Below are positions 45,465 through 55,271 of a stretch of DNA of 64,000 nucleotides, piece by piece. The stretch is from positions 62,001-126,000 of the forward strand of contig NZ_BOON01000034.1 in assembly GCF_016863255.1 (NCBI RefSeq). The letters are read 5' to 3'. The stretch comes from Planosporangium mesophilum (lineage in GTDB: Bacteria > Actinomycetota > Actinomycetes > Mycobacteriales > Micromonosporaceae). The notes under the pieces are model-generated. The model was not told the DNA's origin. It did no database searches and saw only the letters and a list, made by a program, of their open reading frames with translations. Position 1 is the stretch's first letter. Every line of letters begins with the position of its first letter. The translations under genes and the position numbers were made by a program.

Positions 45465-47951
45465 ATGACGAACGGGAGTGAGCCGCGACGAAGGCGCTGG
45501 TCGTCGGACTCCTCCCGTCGTGCCGCGGAGGCCCGCCGCGCCGCGGAGGAGGACGACGCCGAGAATCTGCTCTCCGCCTTCCGGCCGGTCCCCTCGGAAC
45601 GTGACGTCGACAGCTCCGGCAGCGTCCCCGGCGCTCCGCCCGTGTTCGGCTCCCCGCAGGACGACCGCCCACCGTTCGAGGAGGCGCCGCGGCGCGGACG
45701 CTCTGAGCCGATCGTGCCGGCCGGGGAGCCGGCGCCACGGCGCAGCTGGCGCCGGTCGGCCGACGCGGAGCGACCTGTCGAGCCCGTACCGGAGCGCGAC
45801 GACCCCGCATCGGCCGCACCGCCGCGGGCCGAGCCGCCCCTGGACCCGCTGCGCCGGAGCCGGCGGGGCGATCCGGCCACCGCCGGTCCGCCGAGCTGGC
45901 CGCCGGTCACGCCGGTCAACCCGGCCGGCCGGGGCCGCCCCGAACGCCCCACCGGCAGCGTCCCCGTCGAACGCCCCACCGGCAGCGTCCCCGTCGAACG
46001 CCCCACCGGCAGCGTCCCCGTCGAACGCCCGGCCCCCGAGGAGCAGCGGGGGCGCCGCTTCGGGCTTCCCGGCCGCGGGGGTTCCCGCGACGAACCGGGC
46101 GCCGGCCGCTTCCGCGCGGCGCCCGAGCCGCCGTCCCGCGGCTTCGCCGGCCCCGAGCAGGCGCCACAGCCGCCCTCCGGTCGGGCGCGCCCGACCGAGT
46201 ACAGCCGGCGTCCCGACGACGGTCCCGTGTCGGGTTCGCACGAGTCACCGCCGTACGGCCGGCGGGCGGCTCCCGAACCGCCGGTTGATCGCCGGACCGC
46301 CCCCGAAGCGCCGAGCGGCCATCGGGCCGCACCGGAGCCGCCGACGGGCCGGCGCGCGGCAGCAGAGCCACCGACCGGACGCCGCGCCGCACCGGAGCCG
46401 AACGACTGGGGCTCCGGGCCGGCGCTCTACGGCGCCCCACCCTCCAGCCACGGCCCGGCGTCCGACCAGCCCACCTGGGCGGTGGACTCCGGCCGTCACA
46501 CCCGCGCACGGGGACCGGCCGGCGACGCCGGCCCGGCCGGCGTCGACCCGGTACGCCCGGCGCGGGGTGGCGGGCGGCATGAGCGACCCGCCGATCCGGC
46601 CGTGGAGCGCGGACGCCACAGCAACCCGCCCGAGGTGGCGCCACCGGCACAGGAGCAGCTCGGCCGGGGACGCCCCGACGGGTACGGCGGCGACCGGTCA
46701 GCGGCGTACCAGACCGGCGACCGGGCCGTCCGGGGACGGCGGCGGGCGCCGGAGCCCGACGAGCAGCCGAGCGGCGGGCACCGGCCGGCCGATTTCTCGG
46801 CGCGCGCCTCAGTGTCGGTACCGGGCACACCGGCCCCTCCGGCGCCGCCTCCGGTCCGTCCGGTCACCCCACCACCGGTGCCGGCCGCTCCGGGGTCGCC
46901 CGGACCGCAGCCGGCCACGCGCGCCTGGCAACCGCGTTCCGTCAGTGTGGATCCGACGGAGACGGCGCTCGGCCGCCCGTCGGCGAACGCGCGGGTCGTA
47001 CCGGCCGGAAGCGCACGGGTACCGACCGCTGCCCGGATGCCCGCCGCGGCCCCGCCCGGCATGGATCCTCGCGATGCCCAGCGGCCCGCATCGGAGCTCG
47101 ACGACCTCTGGAGCCCACCGGAGCTTCCGGGGCGCGACAGCCGCCGAGCCACCGAGGACAGCGGCAGGATCCGGCGACGCCCCGAAGACAGTGGCAGCAT
47201 CCGCCGGCGGAGTCGCGAGGATCGGCGGGTCGAGGAGAAGCGCCCGAGCCCACTCCCCACCACCTGGGTGACGACGGCGCTGATCGTCGTCGGGGTGATC
47301 GTTCTCGGGCTGATCGCCACCGGCGGCTATTTCTTGATCAACAGCGGCTCGTCGAGCACCGCGGCCAAGCAGCCGACCAGCGGGGCCGGCGCGGGCAAGA
47401 CGCGCGACATCTCCAGCCGCGACGTCGACCAGGCGGCCCTGACCGAGCAGGAACTCTTCCCCGGCAAGCAGATCAGCGTGGACGCCGCGAACTACCAGGT
47501 ACTGAAGACGCAGTCGTCCGACTGCCAGAGCGCCGCGACGGACGACATCGCCAAGCTGCTGGGCGAACTGGACTGCACCCAGGTCGTACGCGGCACCCTC
47601 AAGTCACCGGACGGTCAGTTCCTCGTCACTGCGGGCATCTTCAACCTCAAGGACGAGGCGAGCGCCAACAAGGCGTACGAGTCGATCAAGCCGGCGCTGG
47701 ACGCGCAGAAGGGCCGGTTCACCGGCCTCCCGGCGGGCGACGGCACCGAGGCGATCGTGCGCGCCCCGACCACCCTCGGCTGGCATCCGCTTGGGCACTT
47801 CCTCGCGTACGCCATCGTGGCGCGCGCGGACGGCAAGCCCATCGCGGCCGACGACGCCGCCTCGAAGGAGGTCATCTCCGACATCGTCGAGGGGCACCTG
47901 CGCGACAGCGTCATCGCCGCCCGTGCCGCGACGCCGGCCGTACCGAAGTAG
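45465..47951 (+). CDS. Large disordered-domain single-pass membrane protein
   Basis: This 828-residue protein has a cytoplasmic N-terminal 600 residues of low complexity (Pro, Arg, Glu, Ala). It includes three exact ERPTGSVPV repeats near residues 160-186 and several RRAAPEPPTG-like decapeptides near 265-310. Basic RRRPEDSG and IRRRSREDRR repeats lie next to the membrane. One helix follows (about 604-626, TTALIVVGVIVLGLIATGGYF). The outside domain of about 190 residues contains two cysteines (SDCQSA, LDCTQV) and a folded pattern (GTLKSPDGQFLVTAGIFNL). Function is unknown. It resembles proteins that bind partners through disordered tails. Confidence 0.8.
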   Translation: MTNGSEPRRRRWSSDSSRRAAEARRAAEEDDAENLLSAFRPVPSERDVDSSGSVPGAPPVFGSPQDDRPPFEEAPRRGRSEPIVPAGEPAPRRSWRRSADAERPVEPVPERDDPASAAPPRAEPPLDPLRRSRRGDPATAGPPSWPPVTPVNPAGRGRPERPTGSVPVERPTGSVPVERPTGSVPVERPAPEEQRGRRFGLPGRGGSRDEPGAGRFRAAPEPPSRGFAGPEQAPQPPSGRARPTEYSRRPDDGPVSGSHESPPYGRRAAPEPPVDRRTAPEAPSGHRAAPEPPTGRRAAAEPPTGRRAAPEPNDWGSGPALYGAPPSSHGPASDQPTWAVDSGRHTRARGPAGDAGPAGVDPVRPARGGGRHERPADPAVERGRHSNPPEVAPPAQEQLGRGRPDGYGGDRSAAYQTGDRAVRGRRRAPEPDEQPSGGHRPADFSARASVSVPGTPAPPAPPPVRPVTPPPVPAAPGSPGPQPATRAWQPRSVSVDPTETALGRPSANARVVPAGSARVPTAARMPAAAPPGMDPRDAQRPASELDDLWSPPELPGRDSRRATEDSGRIRRRPEDSGSIRRRSREDRRVEEKRPSPLPTTWVTTALIVVGVIVLGLIATGGYFLINSGSSSTAAKQPTSGAGAGKTRDISSRDVDQAALTEQELFPGKQISVDAANYQVLKTQSSDCQSAATDDIAKLLGELDCTQVVRGTLKSPDGQFLVTAGIFNLKDEASANKAYESIKPALDAQKGRFTGLPAGDGTEAIVRAPTTLGWHPLGHFLAYAIVARADGKPIAADDAASKEVISDIVEGHLRDSVIAARAATPAVPK
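45941..46021 (+). repeat. Three exact 27-bp in-frame repeats
   Basis: The 27-bp unit begins CGAACGCCCCACCGGCAGCG and occurs three times in a row (45941, 45968, 45995). A 9-base partial unit follows at 46022. Each unit encodes ERPTGSVPV. Exact identity indicates recent expansion by slippage. Confidence 0.95.
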
Positions 47952-47955
47952 GCCG

Positions 47956-48813
47956 TCACTCGTCGGCAGGGACCTCACCCGGGTCCACCAGCGGGGTCGG
48001 CACGTCGCGGCGGCGGCGCGTCAGCAGCGCCCGCTCGGCGTACGCATGCGGATCCTGCGGGTACGCCACGGCCACCAACGTCAGCCCGTGCGGCGGCGCC
48101 ACCGTGACCTCGCTGGCCCGTTCCCTCCTGCTGAGCAGGCTCGCCGGCCACCCGGCGTCGCGCCGCCCCTCCCCGCTCGCGAGCATCGCCCCGACCAGGC
48201 TGCGGACCATCGCCTGGCAGAACGCGTCCGCCTGCACGGTCGCGACGAGGACGCCGTCCGGGTCGCGCCGCCAGTCCAGGCGGTCGATCGCCCGTACCGT
48301 GGTGGCGTTCTCCTTGCGCCGGCAGAACGCGGCGAAGTCGTGCTCCCCGCGCAGCCCCGCGGCGGCCGCGTTCAGAGCCTCCAGGTCGAGCGGGCGCGGC
48401 CAGGCGAGGGTGTCGTGACGGCGTAGCGGATCCGCGCCGTAGGGGGCGTCGGTGACCCGGTACGCGTACCGCCGCGACAGCGCCGAGAAGCGCGCGTCGA
48501 AGGTGTCCGGGACGGCGCTCACGGCCGGTACCCGTACGTCCGGCGGCAGCAGGCCGGCCAGACGCCGAAGCAGCGTGCCGGACAGCTTCTCCCAGTCGCT
48601 GGCGGGCACGTCGACGTGGCAGACCTGGCCGGTGGCGTGCACCCCGGCGTCCGTACGCCCGGCGACGGTCAGCCCGGTGGCGGCCCCGAAGAGCCGGTCG
48701 AGCGCCTCGCTCAGTACACCGGCGACGGTCCGCCGGCCGGGCTGGACGGCCCAGCCGGAGAAGTCGCTACCGTCGTAGGCCACGGCGAGGCGCAGCCGCA
48801 CAGTATCGGTCAC
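47956..48813 (-). CDS. truA: tRNA pseudouridine(38-40) synthase TruA
   Basis: The protein (285 aa) isomerises uridines 38-40 in the tRNA anticodon arm. The catalytic Asp55 lies in VAGRTDAGVHATGQV. RRYAYRV and AFCQAMVRSLVGAML are also characteristic. The GTG at 48813 has GAGGGGGACC upstream and is preferred over 48825. The gene follows rplQ, as in many bacteria. Confidence 0.95.
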   Translation of the reverse strand: MTDTVRLRLAVAYDGSDFSGWAVQPGRRTVAGVLSEALDRLFGAATGLTVAGRTDAGVHATGQVCHVDVPASDWEKLSGTLLRRLAGLLPPDVRVPAVSAVPDTFDARFSALSRRYAYRVTDAPYGADPLRRHDTLAWPRPLDLEALNAAAAGLRGEHDFAAFCRRKENATTVRAIDRLDWRRDPDGVLVATVQADAFCQAMVRSLVGAMLASGEGRRDAGWPASLLSRRERASEVTVAPPHGLTLVAVAYPQDPHAYAERALLTRRRRDVPTPLVDPGEVPADE

Positions 48814-48833
48814 GGTCCCCCTCACCAGGAAGG

Positions 48834-48874
48834 CAGCAGGCCCGGTCCCCCGCTGTCGGGGCCCGGGCCTGCTG
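48834..48874 (-). terminator. Stem-loop between rplQ and truA
   Basis: CAGCAGGCCCGG pairs with CCGGGCCTGCTG around an inner CCCC/GGGG stem. It lies 12 nt past the rplQ stop and probably attenuates or ends the rplQ transcript before truA. Confidence 0.7.
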
Positions 48875-48885
48875 TCGGCACTACC

Positions 48886-49410
48886 TCAGGACTTGTCAGC
48901 CTCGTCCGCCGGCTTCGCGGCCGGGGCCTCGGTCGCCTCCGGAGCCGACGACGGGGTCTCGTCCTCGTCGCCACCGGCGAGCGCCGCGACGGCCTCGGTC
49001 TTGGCGGCCTTGCGGGCGGCGGCCTTGGACGGCTTGGCCGGCTCGGCGACGACCAGCTCCTCGACCAGCTCGATGATCGCCATCGGCGCGTTGTCACCCT
49101 TGCGCGGGCCGGTCTTGACGATGCGGGTGTAACCACCCGGACGGTTGGCGAACCGCGGCGCGATCTCGTCGAACAGCGTGTAGACCACGTCCTTGTCCTG
49201 CACCACGGTGAGCACCTGGCGGCGCGAGTGCAGGTCACCGCGCTTGGCGCGGGTGATCAGCTGCTCGGCCAGCGGGCGCAGCCGCTTGGCCTTGGTCTCG
49301 GTGGTCTGGATACGGCCGTGCTTGAACAGCGACGTGGCGAGGTTCGCCAGCATCAACCGCTCGTGCGCGGGGCTGCCGCCGAGGCGGGCACCCTTCGTGG
49401 GCGTGGGCAT
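48886..49410 (-). CDS. rplQ: 50S ribosomal protein L17
   Basis: The L17 core (residues 1-120, [43 protein letters not shown]) is followed by an acidic/Ala-rich tail of about 50 residues, common in actinobacteria. AGGAG is 9 nt before the ATG. It is downstream of rpoA in the alpha operon. Confidence 0.96.
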   Translation of the reverse strand: MPTPTKGARLGGSPAHERLMLANLATSLFKHGRIQTTETKAKRLRPLAEQLITRAKRGDLHSRRQVLTVVQDKDVVYTLFDEIAPRFANRPGGYTRIVKTGPRKGDNAPMAIIELVEELVVAEPAKPSKAAARKAAKTEAVAALAGGDEDETPSSAPEATEAPAAKPADEADKS

Positions 49411-49525
49411 CTTTCGGGCTCCTCAGTAACAATCCGGCGCGGCCGCCCGGCCGCGATAGTGCCGCCGCGGCCGGCTGGCCGGCACTGTAGTACAGCGCGG
49501 CCGGCCGGCCGCTGCGGGCAGCGCG

Positions 49526-50548
49526 TTACAGCTGCTCGGTCTCGCGGTAGTCGTCTGCGTCGTAGTCCACCTCAGCGAAGGAGTCCACGACATGCGCCGG
49601 GTCGAACGTCGGGGCCGAGTCCTTCAGCCCCAGGCCCATACCGGCGAGCTTCATCTTGACCTCGTCGATCGACTTCTGCCCGAAATTCCTTATATCGAGC
49701 AGGTCGGCCTCGGTGCGCCCGATCAGCTCACCGACCGTGTTGATGCCTTCCCGCTTGAGGCAGTTGTACGACCGGACCGTGAGGTCCAGCTCCTCGATCG
49801 GCAGGGCAAGGTCGGCGGCCAGCTGGGCGTCCTGCGGCGACGGACCGATGTCGATACCCTCAGCGGTCTCGTCCAGCTCACGGCACAGGCCGAACAGCTC
49901 AACCAGCGTCGAGCCGGCCGAGGCCAGCGCGGTACGCGGGGTGATCGCCGGCTTCGACTCGACGTCGATGATCAGACGGTCGAAGTCGGTCCGCTGCTCG
50001 ACACGGGTCGCCTCGACCCGGTAGGTCACCTTCAGCACCGGCGAGTAGATCGAGTCGATCGGAATCCGACCGATCTCCTGTCCGGCCTGCTTGTTCTGCG
50101 CCGCCGTGACGTAGCCGCGGCCACGCTCGACGGTCAGCTCCATGTCCAGGCGACCCTTGGCGTTCAACGTCGCCAGCTTCAGGTCTGGGTTGTGCACCGA
50201 GACGCCGGCCGGGGGCTGGATGTCGCCCGCGGTGACATCGCCGGGGCCCTGCTTGCGCAGGTACATCGAGACCGGCTCGTCGTGCTCGGAGCTGACGACC
50301 AGCTCCTTGACGTTCATGACCAGCTCGACCACGTCCTCCTTGACACCGGGGATCGTGGTGAACTCGTGCAGAACGCCGTCGATCTTGATCGACGTGACAG
50401 CCGCGCCCGGGATGGACGACAGCAGGGTACGCCGCAGCGAGTTGCCGAGGGTGTACCCGAAGCCGGGCTCGAGCGGTTCGATGGTGAACCGCGAACGGGT
50501 TTCGCTGAGCTGCTCTTCCGAGAGGCTCGGCCGCTGAGAGATGAGCAC
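49526..50548 (-). CDS. rpoA: RNA polymerase alpha subunit
   Basis: The 340-residue alpha subunit has an N-terminal dimerisation domain ([23 protein letters not shown]). After a linker, the C-terminal DNA-binding domain has [18 protein letters not shown] and [19 protein letters not shown]. Dimerised alpha nucleates core polymerase assembly and contacts UP elements and activators. It is flanked by rpsD and rplQ. Confidence 0.98.
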   Translation of the reverse strand: MLISQRPSLSEEQLSETRSRFTIEPLEPGFGYTLGNSLRRTLLSSIPGAAVTSIKIDGVLHEFTTIPGVKEDVVELVMNVKELVVSSEHDEPVSMYLRKQGPGDVTAGDIQPPAGVSVHNPDLKLATLNAKGRLDMELTVERGRGYVTAAQNKQAGQEIGRIPIDSIYSPVLKVTYRVEATRVEQRTDFDRLIIDVESKPAITPRTALASAGSTLVELFGLCRELDETAEGIDIGPSPQDAQLAADLALPIEELDLTVRSYNCLKREGINTVGELIGRTEADLLDIRNFGQKSIDEVKMKLAGMGLGLKDSAPTFDPAHVVDSFAEVDYDADDYRETEQL

Positions 50549-50624
50549 TTGCTTTTCCTCCTACGTCGGGCGCCCGCCATATGACGCCAACGCTTTGTGG
50601 GGGGCGGCTGCCCCCCACAACCAC

Positions 50625-51251
50625 TTACTTCGAGTAAAGCTCGACGATCAGCTGTTCCTGGACCTGCGTGTCGATGACCTGACGCGCCGGCAGCGAGTGG
50701 ACCAGGATCTTCATCTCGCTCGGGATCGCCTCCAGCCACGCCGGAACGGGCCGGCTGCCGGCCTGGGCGGCCGCGACGACGAACGGCGTCATCTCACGCG
50801 ACTTCTCGCGCACCGAGACGATGTCGTGCTCGCGGACCCGGTAGGACGGGATGTTGACCTTCTTGCCGTTCACGAGGATGTGACCGTGCGTGACCAGCTG
50901 ACGGGCCATGTCCCGGGAGTGGGCGTACCCGGACCGGTAGACCACGTTGTCCAGCCGCGACTCGAGGATCTGCAGCAGCGCCTCACCGGTCTTGCCCGGC
51001 CTGCGCACGGCTTCCTCGTAGTAGCCGCGGAACTGCTTCTCCAGCACGCCGTAGATGCGGCGGGCCTTCTGCTTCTCACGAAGCTGCAGCAGGTACTCGG
51101 TCTCCTTCGGCCGGCCACGGCCGTGCTGGCCGGGCGGGAAGGGGCGCGACTCGAACGGGCACTTCGGCCCCTCGCACTTGCTGCCCTTGAGGAACAGCTT
51201 CATCTTCTCGCGGCGGCACCGACGGCAATCGGCTCCTGTGTAACGTGCCAT
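50625..51251 (-). CDS. rpsD: 30S ribosomal protein S4
   Basis: This 208-residue S4 retains the zinc-type N-terminus ([23 protein letters not shown], four cysteines). The S4 RNA-binding domain is [20 protein letters not shown]. It is a primary 16S binder and usually autoregulates the alpha operon. Confidence 0.97.
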   Translation of the reverse strand: MARYTGADCRRCRREKMKLFLKGSKCEGPKCPFESRPFPPGQHGRGRPKETEYLLQLREKQKARRIYGVLEKQFRGYYEEAVRRPGKTGEALLQILESRLDNVVYRSGYAHSRDMARQLVTHGHILVNGKKVNIPSYRVREHDIVSVREKSREMTPFVVAAAQAGSRPVPAWLEAIPSEMKILVHSLPARQVIDTQVQEQLIVELYSK

Positions 51252-51271
51252 CTATCTATCTCCTCAGACCC

Positions 51272-51682
51272 TCAGACCCGGCGACGCTTCGGCGGACGGC
51301 AACCGTTGTGCGGCTGCGGCGTGACGTCCGAGATCTGACCGACCTCGAGGCCGACGGCCTGCAGCGAACGGATGGCGGTCTCGCGACCCGAGCCCGGGCC
51401 CTTCACGAAGACGTCGACCTTGCGCATCCCGTGCTCCATCGCCCGGCGCGCGGCGGCCTCAGCGGCCAGCTGCGCGGCGAACGGGGTCGACTTGCGCGAG
51501 CCCTTGAAGCCCACCTGGCCGGAGGAGGCCCAGGAGATCACCGCACCGGTGGGGTCGGTGATGGAGACGATCGTGTTGTTGAACGTGCTCTTGATGTGCG
51601 CCTGGCCGTGCGCAACGTTCTTGCGTTCCTTGCGCCGGACCTTCTTGACTGCGGCCGAGCCGGCGCGTGCCTTGGGTGGCAT
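51272..51682 (-). CDS. rpsK: 30S ribosomal protein S11
   Basis: This 136-residue S11 has [40 protein letters not shown] and the C-terminal [18 protein letters not shown]. It lies between rpsM and rpsD. Confidence 0.98.
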   Translation of the reverse strand: MPPKARAGSAAVKKVRRKERKNVAHGQAHIKSTFNNTIVSITDPTGAVISWASSGQVGFKGSRKSTPFAAQLAAEAAARRAMEHGMRKVDVFVKGPGSGRETAIRSLQAVGLEVGQISDVTPQPHNGCRPPKRRRV

Positions 51683-51706
51683 GTGTTTATGCGCTCCTAA
51701 GTCCTG

Positions 51707-52087
51707 TTACTTCTTGCCCGGCTTCTTCTTACCGGCGACCGTGCGCTTGGGGCCCTTGCGGGTACGCGCGTTGGTGCGGGTGCGCTGTCCGCGCACCGGC
51801 AGGCCACGGCGGTGCCGGATACCGGCGTAGCAGCCGATCTCAACCTTGCGCCGGATGTCCGCGGCGACCTCGCGGCGCAGGTCACCTTCGACTCGGTAGT
51901 TGGCCTCGATGTAGTCACGCAGCGCGACGACCTCTTCGTCGGTCAGGTCCTTCGCGCGCTTGTCGAGGCTGACACCGGTCGCGGAAAGCGCCTCGACGGC
52001 GCGGGTGCGGCCAATGCCGAAGATGTACGTAAGCGCGATCTCCATCCGCTTTTCGCGGGGAAGGTCAACGCCGGCTAGACGTGCCAT
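51707..52087 (-). CDS. rpsM: 30S ribosomal protein S13
   Basis: This 126-residue S13 has [29 protein letters not shown] and the basic C-terminus [20 protein letters not shown]. It is separated from rpmJ by a 220-nt gap, which includes a CGCCGAC-CATC-GTCGGCG hairpin (52236-52253) and may hold an additional promoter or processing site. Confidence 0.98.
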   Translation of the reverse strand: MARLAGVDLPREKRMEIALTYIFGIGRTRAVEALSATGVSLDKRAKDLTDEEVVALRDYIEANYRVEGDLRREVAADIRRKVEIGCYAGIRHRRGLPVRGQRTRTNARTRKGPKRTVAGKKKPGKK

Positions 52088-52307
52088 GTGCGGGCGTGCT
52101 CCTCATTGTTACGTCGGAGGTCTGCGCCCGCCCCACCCCGATCCGACCGGTCCGGTTCGGCGTATCTCACGCGCGACCCGGGGACAGTCGTTGCCCGATC
52201 GGGCCCCGGCCTCCGACCGGGGGTCAGCCACGAAACGCCGACCATCGTCGGCGACAAGATGCTCGCGGCTGGGACGAGCCTGTATTCAGCTGGCTATCGC
52301 CGGGGCG

Positions 52308-52421
52308 TCAGCCCTGGCGCTGCTTGTGGCGCGGGTCGGCGCAAATGACCATGACCCGGCCGTGCCGACGGATGACGCGGCACTTGTTGCAGATCTTCTT
52401 GACGCTCGGCTTGACCTTCAC
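52308..52421 (-). CDS. rpmJ: 50S ribosomal protein L36
   Basis: This 37-residue zinc-binding L36 starts [20 protein letters not shown] and ends [13 protein letters not shown]. The zinc ligands are three cysteines and a histidine (C-x2-C-x12-C-x4-H). The start is GTG with AAGG 8 nt upstream. It lies between infA and rpsM, as in most bacteria. This is the zinc-containing form. Confidence 0.97.
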   Translation of the reverse strand: MKVKPSVKKICNKCRVIRRHGRVMVICADPRHKQRQG

Positions 52422-52571
52422 GGTGTGTGCCTTACTTCCCGTCCCCGTCGCGCCCGGACGCGTCCAGGCGCCCGGCCCCGAATGGGAAACCGACCATTAT
52501 TCGAGCTCTGTCTCCGCACGTCGTCACCGGACCGCACAACGGCCATGAACAACGGTCGGCCCGACCGTCAC

Positions 52572-52793
52572 TCACTTGTAGCGATAGACGATGCGCCCGC
52601 GGGTCAGGTCGTACGGCGAGAGTTCTACGACGACCCGGTCCTCGGGCAGGATGCGAATGTAGTGCTGACGCATCTTGCCGCTGATGTGGGCCAAGACCTT
52701 GTGCCCGTTAGCGAGCTCCACCCGGAACATCGCGTTCGGGAGTGGCTCGATCACTCGGCCCTCGATCTCGATGGCCCCGTCCTTCTTCGGCAT
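52572..52793 (-). CDS. infA: Translation initiation factor IF-1
   Basis: This 73-residue OB-fold protein has [40 protein letters not shown] and [16 protein letters not shown]. It binds the A site of the 30S subunit during initiation. GGAGG lies just before the ATG. Upstream is a 280-nt region without a gene (52794-53074), which must hold its promoter. Confidence 0.98.
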   Translation of the reverse strand: MPKKDGAIEIEGRVIEPLPNAMFRVELANGHKVLAHISGKMRQHYIRILPEDRVVVELSPYDLTRGRIVYRYK

Positions 52794-53074
52794 GTCCTCC
52801 GCTACCTGACGTCGGGACTGGTTGGCTGACTCACATCGTCCTTCACCGGTAGTTGTGACCACCGGTGCCAGCCGCGGATTCCGGCCGCCGACCGAAGCGC
52901 GGGTCGGGCATGCCAGAAGGGACGCTGTGCGCCGATTGGCCAGTCTACGCGCCGAAGGTGCTGGCAGCAAACCGGGTCGCGCGCACCCGCGGTCGGGCGT
53001 GTCACAGGCCCCGCCCCCGTCGTCGAACGGGTCGCCGCGGCGGTCGACAGCCCCGCCGGAGCCCCCCGCCGGGC

Positions 53075-53605
53075 TCAGTAGCCGCGGCGCTCCTGGCGTC
53101 GCGCGCGCCGCTCGCGGCGCTTGGCCTCCTTGCGGTCCCGGTCGCTTCCGCCGCTACCCCAGATCAGACCGTTGACCGTGCTCGCCAGGAGCACCGCTCC
53201 CCACGGGCCCATGACCCAGATCGGCCAGTACTTCACGTCAGCACCGCTCAGCACGCTGGCCAGCCAGATGGCGTTGACGATGATCGCCACGGTCAGCCAG
53301 CCGCTCCAGGCGGCGAGGATCCACCGGGGGGAGCCGCGGCGCCGCAGGGGCTGGGGCGCCGCGGCCGGCTGCGGGCTGGCGGCGCTCGACGGCGGCCTCG
53401 GTACGAGCTGGGCGTGCCCCTCACCGGGCAGGTCGGCCAGCAGCCCGTCCAGGTCGCCATAGGTACGCGCCGCATACGTGTCCCGCAGCCGGTCGTCGTA
53501 CTCGTGCAGCGACAGCCGCCCCTCGTCCAGCGCGGCCCTCAAGCGGTCAGCGACGAACTGGCGGTCAACGTCGGCCGCGCGAAGGTCTTCCCGGCGCTCC
53601 ACCAC
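53075..53605 (-). CDS. DUF1707 domain membrane protein
   Basis: This 176-residue protein has a DUF1707 (SHOCT-like) N-terminus ([33 protein letters not shown]). A Pro/Ala linker leads to two membrane helices ([20 protein letters not shown] and [20 protein letters not shown]), then a basic tail ([18 protein letters not shown]). Such proteins are common in actinobacteria and of unknown function. It is inserted between map and infA. GGGGAGG is 6 nt before the GTG. Confidence 0.85.
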   Translation of the reverse strand: MVERREDLRAADVDRQFVADRLRAALDEGRLSLHEYDDRLRDTYAARTYGDLDGLLADLPGEGHAQLVPRPPSSAASPQPAAAPQPLRRRGSPRWILAAWSGWLTVAIIVNAIWLASVLSGADVKYWPIWVMGPWGAVLLASTVNGLIWGSGGSDRDRKEAKRRERRARRQERRGY

Positions 53606-53664
53606 GACCCGCCTCCCCGCAGTGAAATCTTGCCCGCGAGCATGTCACGCCAACCGTGCCGGCG

Positions 53665-54519
53665 TCACGCCTGGGCGGGTGACTCCGTCCGGGCCGCGCT
53701 CGCGACCAGGTCCCCCAGCCGCTCCCGGCCGCCGTCGGACGCGGTGAGCACCCAGACCCCGTCGTCGCAGAGGGCGATCGAGTGCTCCACGTGCACGGCG
53801 GGCGAGCCGTCGGCGGTGACGACGGTCCACCCGTCCTCGAGCTCCACGGTCCGCGGCTTGCCGCGGGTCAGCATCGGCTCGATCGCGACGCACAGCCCGG
53901 GCCGCAGCAGTGGCCCCTTCCCCGGACGGCCGTAGTTGAGCACGAACGGGTCCTGGTGCATCTCGGTACCGATGCCGTGCCCGCCGTAGCCCTCGACGAT
54001 GCCGTAGCGGCCCGCCTTGCGGACGCTGGACTGGATCGCGTGGGAGATGTCGGTCAGCCGGCCCCGGCCGGAGCGGAGGCCGCGCGCGGCAGCCGCGATG
54101 CCGGCCCACATGGCGTCGTCGGCCACCTGGGCCATCCGGAGCACGTCGCGGGGAGCCTCGCCCACGCCCACGGTGATCGCCGAGTCGCCGTGCCAGCCGT
54201 CGACGATCGCACCACAGTCGATCGAGATGACGTCACCCTCCCGCAGCACGGCCTTGGGGTTGGGGATCGCGTGCACGACCTCGTCGTTGACCGAGGTGCA
54301 GAGCGAAGCCGGGTAACCGTGGTAACCGAGGAACGACGGAATCCCGCCGCCCGCCCGGATCGTCTCCTCGGCGAGCGCGTCGAGATCAGCCGTGGACACC
54401 CCCGGAGCGACGGCCTCGCGGACCTTCTCGAGGGTGGCGGCCACGAGCAGACCCGCCACGCGCATCTTGGCGATCTGCTCCGGCGTCTTGTACTCGATGT
54501 CCCAGTGCCGTTCGCTCAT
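53665..54519 (-). CDS. map: Methionine aminopeptidase, type I
   Basis: This 284-residue enzyme removes initiator methionine. The metal ligands sit in VISIDCGAIVDGWHGDSAIT (two Asp), GGHGIGTEMH (His), IEPMLTRGK (Glu) and VEHSIAL (Glu). The region SFLGYHGYPASLCTSVNDEVVHAI is characteristic. It follows adk in the secY-adk-map cluster. Confidence 0.97.
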   Translation of the reverse strand: MSERHWDIEYKTPEQIAKMRVAGLLVAATLEKVREAVAPGVSTADLDALAEETIRAGGGIPSFLGYHGYPASLCTSVNDEVVHAIPNPKAVLREGDVISIDCGAIVDGWHGDSAITVGVGEAPRDVLRMAQVADDAMWAGIAAAARGLRSGRGRLTDISHAIQSSVRKAGRYGIVEGYGGHGIGTEMHQDPFVLNYGRPGKGPLLRPGLCVAIEPMLTRGKPRTVELEDGWTVVTADGSPAVHVEHSIALCDDGVWVLTASDGGRERLGDLVASAARTESPAQA

Positions 54520-54592
54520 GACGCTGCCTCGCTCCGCTCGGCCCCGCCATGAGGCTCAATCACGCTGAGCCAGCCGATTCGCTTGCTCATAA

Positions 54593-55246
54593 CTACCCAC
54601 CGTACGAGCGCAGCGCGTCGATCGCCCGTACGGTCACGTCCTCGACCGGCCCGGTGGCGTCGATGCCGACCAGCTTGCCCTGTGCGCCGTAGTAGTCGAC
54701 CAGGGGCGCGGTCTTGTCGGCGTACTCCACCAGGCGGTTGGCGATCGTCTCCGCCTTGTCGTCGTCACGCTGGAACAGCTCGGAGCCGCAGCGGTCGCAG
54801 ACGCCCTCGCGGGAGGTGGCGTCGAACTCGATGTGCCAGATCTTGCCGCAGCCGCGGCAGGTACGCCGACCGGAGAGCCGGCGGATCACCTCGTCGTCGT
54901 CGACGACGAGTTCGAGCACCAGGTCCAGCGAACTGCCCATGTCGACCAGCAGCTTGTCGAGCGCGGCCGCCTGCGGCACGGTACGCGGGAAGCCGTCGAG
55001 CAGGAAGCCGTCGGCGGCGTCCGGCTCGGCCAGGCGGTCGCGGACCATGTTGATGGTCACCTCGTCCGGCACCAGCTGGCCGGCGTCCATGTACCGCTTG
55101 GCCTCGACGCCCAGCGGCGTGCCCTGCGAGACGTTGGCCCGGAAGATGTCACCGGTGGAGATCTTCGGCACGGCGAGGTGCGCGGCGATGAACTCGGCCT
55201 GGGTCCCCTTACCCGCCCCGGGGGGACCGACCAGCACCAGCCTCAC
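54593..55246 (-). CDS. adk: Adenylate kinase
   Basis: This 217-residue kinase interconverts AMP + ATP and 2 ADP. The P-loop is [16 protein letters not shown], with [10 protein letters not shown] and a long LID with a four-cysteine zinc site (CRGCGK and CDRCGS). The zinc LID is typical of Gram-positives and is found in only some actinobacteria. The GTG start has GGAGG 8 nt upstream. Confidence 0.97.
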   Translation of the reverse strand: MRLVLVGPPGAGKGTQAEFIAAHLAVPKISTGDIFRANVSQGTPLGVEAKRYMDAGQLVPDEVTINMVRDRLAEPDAADGFLLDGFPRTVPQAAALDKLLVDMGSSLDLVLELVVDDDEVIRRLSGRRTCRGCGKIWHIEFDATSREGVCDRCGSELFQRDDDKAETIANRLVEYADKTAPLVDYYGAQGKLVGIDATGPVEDVTVRAIDALRSYGG

Positions 55247-55271
55247 GCGCCTGCCTCCGTGGCCATCCTGT

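Noticed and set aside
42972-46241. A 1089-codon open frame continuing upstream of the ABC-F start
   Set aside because: The upstream part is antisense to the 45465 gene and the methyltransferase, has Arg/Gly gibberish composition, and the ABC-F family begins at 44642.
49441-49525. Palindromic GGCCGGC-rich stretch as a possible mobile repeat between rpoA and rplQ
   Set aside because: It is only a GC-rich intergenic spacer that can form weak hairpins. No second copy was seen in the window.
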